From CAJXJP01 sp034111025 (GTDB lineage Bacteria > Patescibacteriota > Gracilibacteria > BD1-5 > UBA6164), in contig JAWUYB010000014.1 of the NCBI GenBank assembly GCA_034111025.1, positions 1 to 31,472 of the forward strand: DNA of 31,472 nucleotides, given 5' to 3'. Under the pieces are notes generated by a model. That model was not told where the DNA came from and searched no databases. It was given only the letters and a program-made list of their open reading frames with translations. Below, piece after piece: positions 10,606-19,558 of this stretch. Each line of letters opens with the position of its first letter. Positions within the stretch are counted from its first letter, which is position 1. The position numbers and the translations under genes were made by a program.

Positions 10606-11646
10606 TTATTCTCAGATAAATTTTTGAATATCAGCACTAATATTTTGAGTTTTCATAAACTCACCAGTTTCCATATTTACTAATATATTAGTAGGAGTTG
10701 CAGAAACACCAAATATTCTAGCACCATTATTTTTAACAGCTTCATATGTTTGAATGTGTTTATCAGATTCTAAACAAGCGTTTAATTCTGATTTATTCGC
10801 ACCTAATGCTAGAGCTTTTTCAGTAAGGGCATCTACTGTTAATATACCATCAATAAAAATATTTTTTTCCAATGAGTAGAATCCGTCAGCTCCTAATTGT
10901 TCAGCAGCACATTCAATGAATTCAGCAGCAGGATATGCAGCATCAAAGAAATGGAAATGTTTAGTAGCAAGCTTTATTTTATCTCCATAATCTTCTAATA
11001 CTTGATCATGAATACCAGATTTATGGAATGATACACAAGCAGGACAAGCAAAGTTTGTATATTCGAACCATGTATAAGGACTTTCTTGATTCCCTTTGAA
11101 ATATTTTGTTTCTTCTTTTAGAATTTCTAAGTCAGCATCATTTAACATGATAAGACCATTTTCACTTCTTTTAGCATATGGATCAAAATCTGCATTTACT
11201 TCTAAGAAGAATTCACCATTACCAATTGGTTTTAAATAATCATTTAATCCAGGATCTATAAAGTTAGATGGGAAAATAATTAAAGGTAAGTTTTTAATAT
11301 TATTATCTTTTAAGTAATCAACTACTTCTTGGTCAGCAAAATCTTTTTTATCAAAGTTTGCATTTTTTAAACCTGGAACTGAAGATAGTCTAGCTAGGAG
11401 TTCTTCAGTATTACAACTTAAACATCTTACATCATCATAAACTTTTACTTCTAAAGTAGATGCTTGATTTTGATTAGTATTTCCTGTTTGAGTCACTACG
11501 GTTTGTTTATTTAATGTTTGACCTAGGTAGAATGCACCAATTGCTATTACTATTAGTAATACAATAATAACTGATAATAAAATAGTACTATTGTTGTTTT
11601 TATTTGTGTTGTGGTCATGGTGATGACCTTGTTCTTTATGACTCAT
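10606..11646 (-). CDS. Membrane-anchored DsbA-like thiol oxidoreductase with two thioredoxin folds, 346 aa
   Basis: A His/Asn-rich cytoplasmic head (HHHDHN) precedes one membrane helix (about residues 21-42). Outside, a first thioredoxin-like domain carries C75-LS-C78, and a second DsbA/BdbD-like (Thioredoxin_4) domain carries C201-PA-C204 with cis-proline P318 in SATPTN. The protein probably forms or rearranges disulfides in exported proteins, which fits the surface proteins and lipoproteins nearby. The real end is TAA, two codons past an in-frame TGA, giving ...KFIGE. Apart from that TGA its ~20 glycines are all GGN, a pattern shared with EF-Tu here, so it is probably strongly expressed. 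Two CXXC folds in tandem on one anchor are uncommon. Confidence 0.9.
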
Positions 11647-11703
11647 AAAAATTATGTAAAATATATAAAATAAGCGAACTTATATAAAAAGTATAATAGT
11701 TAA

Positions 11704-11729
11704 ATACAAAAGTAAATTATATTTTGTAT
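11704..11729. repeat. Inverted repeat upstream of the DsbA-like gene
   Basis: ATACAAAA and TTTTGTAT are separated by 10 bases, about 60 bases before the minus-strand ATG at 11646. The palindrome could be an operator or weak hairpin; there is no T tract typical of a terminator. Confidence 0.4.
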
Positions 11730-11763
11730 TTTCTCTTGTGATATGTTCTTTTTATTTACTCGT

Positions 11764-11781
11764 TTAACCTTAAGTTAACCT
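11764..11781. promoter_or_regulatory. Direct repeat TTAACCT x2, possible regulatory site
   Basis: Two copies of TTAACCT start 11 bases apart (one helical turn), between the queA stop and the DsbA-like gene. The spacing suits tandem protein binding; function is not shown. Confidence 0.3.
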
Positions 11782-11785
11782 AAAT

Positions 11786-12835
11786 CTATTCAATAAACAT
11801 AGCATCTCAGAATGAAAAAAATTTAAATTCATTATCAATAGCATATTTATATGCTTTATCTATATGTTCTTTTCAAGCAAAACTAGATATAAGCATGAGG
11901 AGTGTAGATTTTGGTAGATGAAAGTTAGTAAACATTGCATCTACAAATTTCCACTTATAACCTGGATAAATAAATATTTGTGTATCCATGGATCAGCTAG
12001 ATATTAGACCGGTCTCATTAGTAAAACTTTCTAATACTCGAATAGAAGTTGTTCATACAGATATAATTCTTTTTCATTCTGATTTATATTGATTAAGTCT
12101 CTTTGCTGTTTCATCTTCTATTTCTATATACTCACTATGCATTGTATGATCTTTTATATCATCTACTTCTACATTTCTAAATGTACCAAGACCTATATGT
12201 AATAATACCTTTTCAAAGACAACTCATTTACTCTTCAATTTTTCTATTAATTCTGGAGTAAAATGCAGTCATGCAGTAGGTGCTGCAACCGATCCAGATA
12301 TTTCATTAAATACTGTTTGGTAACGATTAGGGTTTTTTAGTTCTTCTTTTATATATGGTGGGAGTGGTATCTCTCAGAGTTTTTCTATTATTTCCATGAA
12401 TTCTATTCCTCATTTTGAAAACTCAAGTATCTTTCAATAATCTGAATTCCCTTTTGATTCGGCTGTCATTATGACCGGTCCATCTTTATCTAGTTTAAAA
12501 TCTACAGTCTTTCATATTTTAAATCTCTTGCCAGGATAGACTAAACAATCCCAAGTTGTATTATCTATTTGTTTATGAAGAAATATTTCAACTTCTCTTA
12601 CGATTCATTTTGTTGTAGTAGAATAAGCATGAAGTCTCGCATTAATAACCTTCGTTTTATTAAGGACTAACACATCGTTTTTTCAAAGTTTATCTAATAT
12701 ATCATAAAATTTACTTTCTTGAATATTTCAAGTTTGTTTATTTAAGTTAAGTAGACGTGAATGATCTCTTGGTTCAATAGGAACTTGTGCAATGAGCTCT
12801 TCTGGTAAGTGATAATCAAAATCTGATAGTTTCAT
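11786..12835 (-). CDS. queA: tRNA preQ1(34) S-adenosylmethionine ribosyltransferase-isomerase QueA, 349 aa
   Basis: QueA transfers and isomerises the ribosyl part of SAM onto preQ1 at tRNA position 34, making epoxyqueuosine. The whole protein matches the family: start MKLSDFDYHLPEELIAQ, then EPRDHSRLL, NKTKVINARL, GSVAAPTAGLHFTPELI, LHIGLGTFRNVEVDDI, HTMHSEYIEI, and end NFHLPKSTLLMLISSFAG. Length is typical. Partner genes for preQ1 synthesis are not in the window, so the preQ1 base may be salvaged. Two GACCGGTC sites lie inside it. No Shine-Dalgarno site precedes the ATG. Confidence 0.96.
12007..12014. repeat. GACCGGTC palindrome, copy 4
   Basis: Lies inside queA, encoding Glu-Thr-Gly-Leu across the site on the minus strand. 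Confidence 0.7.
12473..12480. repeat. GACCGGTC palindrome, copy 5
   Basis: Lies inside queA, encoding Gly-Pro-Val-Ile on the minus strand, 466 bases from copy 4 and in another reading frame. Confidence 0.7.
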
Positions 12836-12850
12836 GTGTTTTTATATAAT

Positions 12851-12889
12851 AAAAAATAATTTCCCTTATTTTAAGGGAAATTATTTTTT
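12851..12889 (-). terminator. Terminator between the 578-aa gene and queA
   Basis: Stem AAAAAATAATTTCCCTTA with a perfect complementary arm and loop TTT, with a T tract on the minus strand. It ends transcription of the upstream minus-strand gene. Confidence 0.85.
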
Positions 12890-12897
12890 TGCAAGGG

Positions 12898-14634
12898 TTA
12901 TTTTCAAGTAGCTGCATCTATTAGACTATAACGTTCTGTAAAGAACGGTATAAATGATAATGCGGCTAATCCTCATTTAACTGGATTATCTTTAAGTGCT
13001 CACCAAATTTTTAATGATAAATTTTCTAGATATTTTGTTCATGAATTAATAGCGGCTCAAGTTGTTTGAGAGATTATATTTCTAACGTTTTGAGGAATGA
13101 TATTAATTGCTTTTTTAGAGCTATTTATTCATCATGTTAAAGAAACATCTAATAGTGTTGATAGCATAACTCAAGATATCTCATATTCTTGTCTAGTATC
13201 TAATATCTTAGCAACTTCATAATATAGTGCTGCTTGTTGTACTCAGTTCATGTCAACAAAATTTGTTTTATTTCAAGTGATTACTCTTAATTTAATAACT
13301 TCTTTTAATGTTAATCAATGATCTGAAAATATTTCTAATATTTTTGGTAAAGAGCCAGTAGAGTATAATTCAAAAGGTGAGTCAGATCAAAATAAATTTT
13401 TTTGAATTTCTAGACCATAGTCTATTATATTATTTACAGTAGCTTTTTCTTCTTCAAACTTTCAAGTATCTACATTATATGTAGATTGTATTTTTTTTAT
13501 TAAATTATCTTTACCATCATTAAAATCATATGATTCTCAATCTTGGCAAATACTTAATAAATGTAATGAAATTCATTTTTTCTTTATATATTCACGAGTA
13601 TTTTCATTAATACTATCAGGCTTAATTCATTGTGCAATTGATTGTAATTGAGTATTACTTCACATTCAATCTAATACATTTAAATCTTGTCCCATATAGT
13701 TAAATATATCACTAATTGGTAATGATCTATAATCTTTTCAAGGATTTTCTTTAGTGTAATTACTTTTTGCATAAATATTATCAATAAGAGCATATCACTT
13801 TCATTGTGTTAATATAGATATTGCTGATTTTATATCTTTTTTATCATGACCACTTTTTTCAACTAACTCATTAAATGTATTATTATTGTATGAATTTTTC
13901 TTCATTTCAAATAAATCATTGAGACTTAATTTCATAAATTCTTGATTTGCAAATACTTCTCAATATTTTGCTCTATCATTACTGTTTCTGTCAAATATTT
14001 TAGAAAAAATATTTATTATTGCACGGTATTTAAAGTCTTCTTTATTGTTAATGTTATCATTAGTTTCTAGAGTATTTTCTACCACAGGTAACTTAATATT
14101 ATTAGAATCAAACTTATATTTTACATACTCATCAGAATAACCTAAAAAATTTAAAACCATAAAACCGAATTTAGCTTTTACTGTTGTGATAATTTTATCA
14201 AGAAAGTTAGTATCTTTATTTATGTTTTCTCAGTTTTCAATTTGTTCAAAAGCCCATAAACTACCAAATCATAAAATAGTTTTTTTATCAGTTATATTAG
14301 TTGTTTCATTTCATGAAATTTTTTCTATAAATTGGTCTCTAATTTCACTTTTCTTTTTTTTAATATATTCTTCTTTATCTATTGGAATATTTTTATTTTC
14401 AGCAAGCATTTTATTTGATTTAATAGATTCAACAAACATATTAAATCTATCCTCAAGGCTGTGTCTTTTATCTTGAACTTCTTTATTAATTCTTCATTCT
14501 AAATTATCAAGCATTTTATTTGCTTGCATTTGCTCTATTTGAGCTTTCACTTCAGTATAATCTATTCTTTCTTGAAGTTTTACTATTTCTTGTTGATCAA
14601 AGTTTTTTGATAATAAATTTTCAAAATTACTCAT
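12898..14634 (-). CDS. Unknown protein, 578 aa
   Basis: With TGA as Gly this is one frame from ATG 14634 to TAA. The first ~100 residues are highly charged helices (Glu/Lys/Gln), probably coiled coil. The middle is Asn/Asp/Ile-rich with no known motif. The last ~80 residues (about 498-578) are rich in Gly and small residues, with KAINIIPQNV, TTGAAINSGTKYL and a hydrophobic GGLAALSFIPFF segment; they could associate with a membrane. No signal peptide is visible. About three quarters of its glycines are TGA, so it is native rather than recently acquired. The overall plan (charged helical N-terminus, Gly-rich hydrophobic end) resembles the 1119-aa protein at 16009-19368. I do not recognise a family. 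Confidence 0.8.
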
Positions 14635-14719
14635 TTGTTTTAATTATTTTATATTACTTTAATAATAACATACTTTGTTCTTAATAAAAAATAATACTTA
14701 GACTATAAAATAAATAATA

Positions 14720-14747
14720 TTGACATATATTATATTTTATTTAAAAT
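14720..14747 (+). promoter_or_regulatory. Canonical promoter for the gene at 14789
   Basis: TTGACA (14720-14725) and TAAAAT (14742-14747) are 16 bases apart, about 40 bases before the ATG. Confidence 0.55.
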
Positions 14748-14777
14748 ATTATTACTTTCTTTGAATAAAATTCATTT

Positions 14778-14782
14778 AGGAG
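14778..14782 (+). promoter_or_regulatory. Strong Shine-Dalgarno AGGAG
   Basis: AGGAG lies 6 bases before ATG 14789. Almost no other gene in this window has such a site. Confidence 0.7.
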
Positions 14783-14788
14783 ATAAAA

Positions 14789-15379
14789 ATGAATAGCATA
14801 TTTGGTCAAAAAATTGTTATGGATGAAGATAATATTCGTTCATTAGTTTGGAAAATACAAGCATTAGCATACAAATTTTTAAAATTTGGTTTAATAAATG
14901 TACTTTTACTTTTTGTAGCATCATTTAATATGTCTTCATTTATTATATCTATATTAGCAAGTTGTATATTTGCTTATGTAGTATGGTATAAATATAAAGC
15001 AGAAAGCAAAGACTTCATTAGTGATATAAACAAAAAAGTATCGAAAAAAGCATATAAACCTAATAATACTAAAGAATTTAGTGATGATATAACTGAAGAT
15101 AAAGATATGTCTCTTGCTATGCGATCAATCAAGATGATTTATATGTTTGGATTTATACAAGTCGTTATACTTACCATATTTATTTTCATTTTATCTCTTG
15201 AATATTTATTGTTTAATTTTAATTGCATTGTCTTTTTACTTCCATGGATATATATGGGGTTATTAATGACAAGTCAAGCAGAAATTGGAGCCAAAGATGA
15301 TTTTGATATATCATTAAATGGTGGGTTAGAAAAATTAGCTCTTACTGAAACTACTCGAATAAGTACTTCGGAAGGTTAA
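14789..15379 (+). CDS. Small four-helix membrane protein, unknown, 196 aa
   Basis: Two pairs of hydrophobic helices (about residues 33-48 and 50-68, then 113-136 and 143-163) flank a charged loop with Lys/Asp/Glu-rich sequence (about 70-105), and a ~35-residue tail with IGAKDDFDISLNGG follows. No family is recognised. All eight glycines are GGN and none TGA, although unrelated neighbours use TGA for most glycines. A canonical promoter, an AGGAG ribosome site 6 bases from the ATG, and a GC-rich terminator all differ from the rest of the window. This points to recent acquisition, probably from a standard-code organism; strong expression is an alternative. Confidence 0.85.
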   Translation: MNSIFGQKIVMDEDNIRSLVWKIQALAYKFLKFGLINVLLLFVASFNMSSFIISILASCIFAYVVWYKYKAESKDFISDINKKVSKKAYKPNNTKEFSDDITEDKDMSLAMRSIKMIYMFGFIQVVILTIFIFILSLEYLLFNFNCIVFLLPWIYMGLLMTSQAEIGAKDDFDISLNGGLEKLALTETTRISTSEG

Positions 15380-15385
15380 TGTAAT

Positions 15386-15418
15386 AAAAAAAGCCTCGCA
15401 TATTGCGAGGTCTTTTAT
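15386..15418. terminator. GC-rich terminator between convergent membrane genes
   Basis: CCTCGCA / TGCGAGG stem with loop TAT, A tract before and T-rich after. It is the only protein-gene terminator here with a GC-rich stem. Confidence 0.85.
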
Positions 15419-15434
15419 TTGTTCACTTTTTAAA

Positions 15435-15908
15435 TTACCAACCAGCATCTCTAGTAAGACTAGGAGCATTATCGATACTTATAGGTGAGCTAGAATGGAT
15501 GGTATTAGATAGAACGACTACGCAACAACCTAATACAACCCCAATTATACATTCAACTAAAATTACGTTTTTAAAATTCTTAAGTTCTCTTATGTAGGTA
15601 ATAGCTACATTTGAAATTAACATAACAAGAATTATAGACGCTAATCCCATATTTATCTGAAAATAGGGATTATCAGTAGATTGAATCGCAAGAATTGCAA
15701 AGAACATATAAACGACGTTTCCCCAACCAAGTCTTGCTTTTGAATAAGGTATAAAAAAACTCATTGCCAATATAGCAGCAATACAGACTACCTTATAACT
15801 TTCATTGATATTCATTTTTAAACCAATATATGTACTAATACTTAGTACACTTAGAAGTAAAATAAATCCAAAATTTTTTCCAGTTTCTGATATTGTGCTT
15901 GTTGTCAT
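15435..15908 (-). CDS. Small multi-helix membrane protein, unknown, 157 aa
   Basis: Five hydrophobic segments (about residues 13-30, 40-55, 65-78, 88-107, 117-137) make this an integral membrane protein, ending in a short Ser/Asp-rich tail with final Trp. No family is recognised. All nine glycines are GGN, none TGA. An AGGAG lies 6 bases before the ATG (15915-15919, minus), and a promoter with perfect TTGACA lies upstream. It converges with the 196-aa gene and shares its foreign features, so the pair was probably acquired together. Confidence 0.85.
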   Translation of the reverse strand: MTTSTISETGKNFGFILLLSVLSISTYIGLKMNINESYKVVCIAAILAMSFFIPYSKARLGWGNVVYMFFAILAIQSTDNPYFQINMGLASIILVMLISNVAITYIRELKNFKNVILVECIIGVVLGCCVVVLSNTIHSSSPISIDNAPSLTRDAGW

Positions 15909-15914
15909 AATAGA

Positions 15915-15919
15915 CTCCT
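15915..15919 (-). promoter_or_regulatory. Strong Shine-Dalgarno AGGAG
   Basis: AGGAG on the minus strand, 6 bases before ATG at 15908; the second of only two convincing sites of this kind in the window. Confidence 0.7.
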
Positions 15920-15959
15920 AGGTTCGCGTGTTTAATGTTAATACAATAATTGTAATTAT

Positions 15960-15988
15960 ATGATACTATAAAAAATAAATATTGTCAA
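15960..15988 (-). promoter_or_regulatory. Canonical promoter for the 157-aa gene
   Basis: On the minus strand TTGACA (15983-15988) and TATCAT (15960-15965) have a 17-base spacer. The -35 box sits inside the terminator hairpin of the upstream gene. Confidence 0.5.
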
Positions 15989-16009
15989 ATTATGACAATA
16001 TTTATTTTT
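15971..16009. terminator. Terminator after the 1119-aa gene
   Basis: A perfect 17-bp inverted repeat, AAAAATAAATATTGTCA and its complement, with a 5-base loop and terminal T run on the minus strand. It overlaps the TAA stop. Confidence 0.85.
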
Positions 16010-19000
16010 TATATTTTAAAAGTATCTTTAATTTTTTGCCCAACTTTTTTAAGTTTTTTTGATATTACTTTAGTTGTACTATGCTTTTGAGCATTTGGTT
16101 GATTATGCATTCAAGCTTTCGGAGGAGTTACTGGAGTTGGTCTAGGTGGTCACATTTGTACTTGAATATTTCCATTACCTCTGGAGAACTTAAAACTATG
16201 ATTTGCAGCTTTACTATAACCAGATCTAGGAAGTTTGAAATAAAAACTTCAAACAAACATAAGTACACTCATTATTTCTTCTTTTGACCATTCACCAGGT
16301 TCTAATTGAATTTCTTCTGGTAATGTTTCATTTATTCCAAAAGCTCAAGCTAGAGCTAATCAAGAGAATTTTTTTGGATTATTTAAAACAATTTTTCATA
16401 CTTTATTATTTCAAGCTTTTGATAGCATATTTCATAATTTTAATCATTGAAATGCTCTTCATGCTACTCAGAACATTGCAGAATCAATAAATCCATCCAT
16501 ACTAAAAGCATTTTCGTAAGAAATTTCTCAGTTAGCAAGTGTATCTGAATCAATTCAATGTACAGTGGCATAACCAGTATAAAAACTAAGTCAATTTAAT
16601 GTTCACATAGTAGCTCACCTTGCAACTTGTGCTGATAATATTTTTCATCATTGACGGAATCATGTTCATGTTGCATTTGCAGTAGTAGCAATTGTTTTAA
16701 ATACTTTTCATGCTTTGCTACCATATACAGCTGCATTAATTATAGCTGTCCCAGCTCACATTGTGACTAATCAAGCTCAGATAGCTAATGCTTGGACTAC
16801 TACAAAAGTAATAGCTTCTTTTGTAAATAAAGCATTATTTTCATCACTAAAGTCAAATGTACCAACTCCTCTCATTTCAGCAAATAAATTTGCTTCAATA
16901 TTAGTAGAATTTAAATTTGGTTGTAAAAATGACATTTTACTAGCAAGATGAGTTTCATATAAAAGTCATTTTGCATAACCTTCAATAATTGAATTTTGTA
17001 TATTTGCTAATATTTCTGATCAATCTACATCAGGATATAATTCTTTATATTCTGGTAATAGAGTATCTTGTATTTCTGCAATATATTGAGTAACTTCTGA
17101 TTTTTTGTCAGAGATTTTTTCTACTAAATCTGAATTTTCTTCTAATAATGTTTTGATTTCATCGGTTTCAAATCATGTTGCAATAAATTTACTTAGATCT
17201 TCATGAGATATTTCTAACTCATGAAAATTTTTACTTACTATTTCTGTAGCTACTGCAGCAGTATTTCATTGTTCACGTATATAACTTAATACGGATATTC
17301 TATCTGTAAGATCTAAATTATCTTCTGGTAAATTAGAAATAACATTGAGAATAGCATTATTTAGTTGGGGAATAGAATTTTCAAAATCAAAAATATTTAC
17401 ATTATTTACAGAAGTAATTAATTGATTTTTTAATTCTTCATTTAATTCGGGTTTATCTTCATTGACAGTTATGTTTTGAATGATAAATAGAAGATTTTCA
17501 ACTTTAGTTGTTTCAACTTGGTAGGCAAACATCGCTTCTTTAATATCTGGTGCAAGTTGTTCATAATAATGAGGAGTATCAGATTTATCAGCCGCTAAAA
17601 ATAATTCTTTACCAGGTTCTAAGAATCAAATAGTTTCATAACGAATTAATTCATTATTTATTAACTCTTGTTCAGATATTCATCAATTTAATTTATTTTT
17701 TTTTTCAATATTTTCTTTAGAACCACCAGCTAAGTCAGGGGTATTATTTGTTTTTTCTTTAGAGCCACCAGCTAAGTCAGGGTTATTATTTGTTTTTTCT
17801 TTAGATCCAGCAGCTAACTCAGGGTTATTTTTAGGTTGTTGATTAGAACCACCAGATAGTCTCTCATTCTTTTCCGGTTTTATAAAAGCTCAACCAGCGA
17901 GAGTATTTGTTATCTTCACTGTTTCTCATTGTTCTAATAAATCTTTTCAAAAAGTATCTCTTGTTTCTTTTTGTGAAATTAATAAAATTAAAAATTTTTT
18001 AATTTCAGATTCTGGAATATTTCCACCAGAACTATACTTAGGTACTTCTTCTCAAAATATATCACGAATACTTGTCGTTCATCTCCCACTTATATAATTT
18101 TGAATATTTCCTATATTAGTTGACTTAAATGAATCAGAGTTGTAACAAAACCCAAAAAATGATTTTATGAATGTTTCAGGTACTTTTTCTGTATTTTTAT
18201 TATTTTCTTCTAGTATATTATTATATGTGTTCACATATGATTTTTCTTGATCCCATGGTCTTGATTGTTCTGTTTCGTTAGAATTTGTTAATCAGGCTGT
18301 AGTTTCATCAATGATATCCTTAAGACCTCAAGTTAAATCATATCACATTTCGTTAGCAGATTTCAAACCTAATCAAGCTAAAATTGTATAAAAAAATCTT
18401 TTTCAGAATCCTTGTCATTCTGGTCAAATAAAACCAAATAAATATCATAAAACTAAACCAGGTACTGCTAATTTTCAAAGAGTTGTTTCTGATAATTTTC
18501 TATATTGTTCTTGAGTTTCTGAAGGAGCTTGTTTTATAATCTCAGCAACAGTTTTATTTCATAGTAAAGGAGTATTATTTATTAGTTTTGATTCTTCAGA
18601 TTCTTGATATTTTTTATATTCAATCAAGTCTGTAGATGTGACATATTCTTTAATCAGGATTATGTCAGAAGCATTAACGTCTTTTCATGTATTATCAATA
18701 ATACTATATGTCCCAGTTTTATTATATTTTATATCATATCCTTTATTTTTTATTTCTGTTTCATAAATATGGTCTAATATTATATTTTTTTGAGTTTTAT
18801 TAGAAGGTTTTCTGAATAATTCTAAATTATCGATTAATGAGTTATTATTTAAGTCTAAACTACTTTTCATTAATATTAATTCATATTCTTTTCATTGATT
18901 TTCAATTAATGTATCTAAATGTGATAATTTTGTTATTTCTTTAGTGTCTACTTTTTCATTGTATAAATTCGATAAATTTACTAATAATAAAACTAATTTA

Positions 19001-19368
19001 GTGTATTTTTCAGGATGTTTATCTTTGCAAAAATCTAATTGTTTTTGTAAGTTTTTTGTGAATTCTGGTGTAATTTTAGAAAGATCTCCAGACGTATTGA
19101 TAGCCTCTAAGTTTTTGAGAGTATCTTCTGGATTCATTTCAACAGAGTTTAAGGTTGATTGCACTTCTGTTTTAGTAGAGTTACTTAAATTATCCAAGTG
19201 AGTTATTAATTCTTGAATTTTTATAGATTTTTCAGGAGAAAGAGTAGTATCTTTTAATGTATCTCTCGCTTGATCTAATGTATATTTATCAATATGCTCT
19301 GCCTTTTTTGCTTTTTCTAGCGATTCAATAATAGAATCATGGCTTAGTGTTTCCTTAGTATTTGTCAT
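16009..19368 (-). CDS. Very large unknown protein with tandem 14-residue repeats and Gly-rich hydrophobic C-terminus, 1119 aa
   Basis: One frame from ATG 19368 to TAA when TGA is Gly. Residues 1-~160 are charged helix. A first hydrophobic Gly-rich block lies at about 293-333 (VPGLVLGYLFGFIG, FFYTILAGLGL). Around 504-551 there are tandem copies of a 14-residue Gly-Gly-Ser-Lys-Glu-Lys linker repeat. A helical region follows, then a long Gly/Ala-rich hydrophobic block at about 853-1019 (IGAGLVTMGAGTAIINAA, GKILSAQVARGATMG), mostly TGA-coded, resembling glycine-zipper membrane segments. The tail is Pro- and Lys-rich. There is no signal peptide. The layout suits a membrane-inserting or structural protein, possibly for host contact, but no family is recognised and function is unknown. 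Confidence 0.85.
17716..17829. repeat. 42-bp tandem repeat in the 1119-aa gene
   Basis: Units start at 17716, 17758 and 17800; the third is slightly shorter and a degenerate partial copy follows near 17853. Each unit is 14 codons, giving GGSKEKTNNTPDLA-type linkers. The units are in frame and nearly identical, so recently expanded. Confidence 0.9.
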
Positions 19369-19398
19369 AAAAACTAATTAATTTTTAAATTCCTTCTC

Positions 19399-19428
19399 AT
19401 AATAACATATAACTATTTAATTGTTCAA
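19399..19428 (-). promoter_or_regulatory. Possible promoter for the 1119-aa gene
   Basis: On the minus strand TTGAAC (19423-19428) and TATTAT (19399-19404) are 18 bases apart, about 30 bases before the ATG. Confidence 0.4.
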
Positions 19429-19558
19429 ATTTAAGACTTGACAAAAATAACTTTTAAAGTGAATCTATATTAGAAGAAATAAATTTAATATTTACTAATT
19501 TTTTGCAATTAATATATTAATATGATATTTTTAATTATATATTATTTAATTTGGTCAT

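Noticed and set aside
15403..15597. 64-aa plus-strand ORF
   Set aside because: Begins inside a terminator and runs antisense to the 157-aa membrane protein, which has a promoter and ribosome site.
16081..17532. Apparent short ORFs on both strands in 16-17.5 kb
   Set aside because: They are fragments or antisense shadows of the 1119-aa minus-strand gene, which is continuous once TGA is read as Gly.
17716..17829. CRISPR-like regularly spaced repeat
   Set aside because: The units are contiguous with no unique spacers, in frame with a coding gene, and a multiple of three long.
18944..19201. 85-aa plus-strand ORF
   Set aside because: Antisense to the N-terminal part of the 1119-aa gene with no independent signals.
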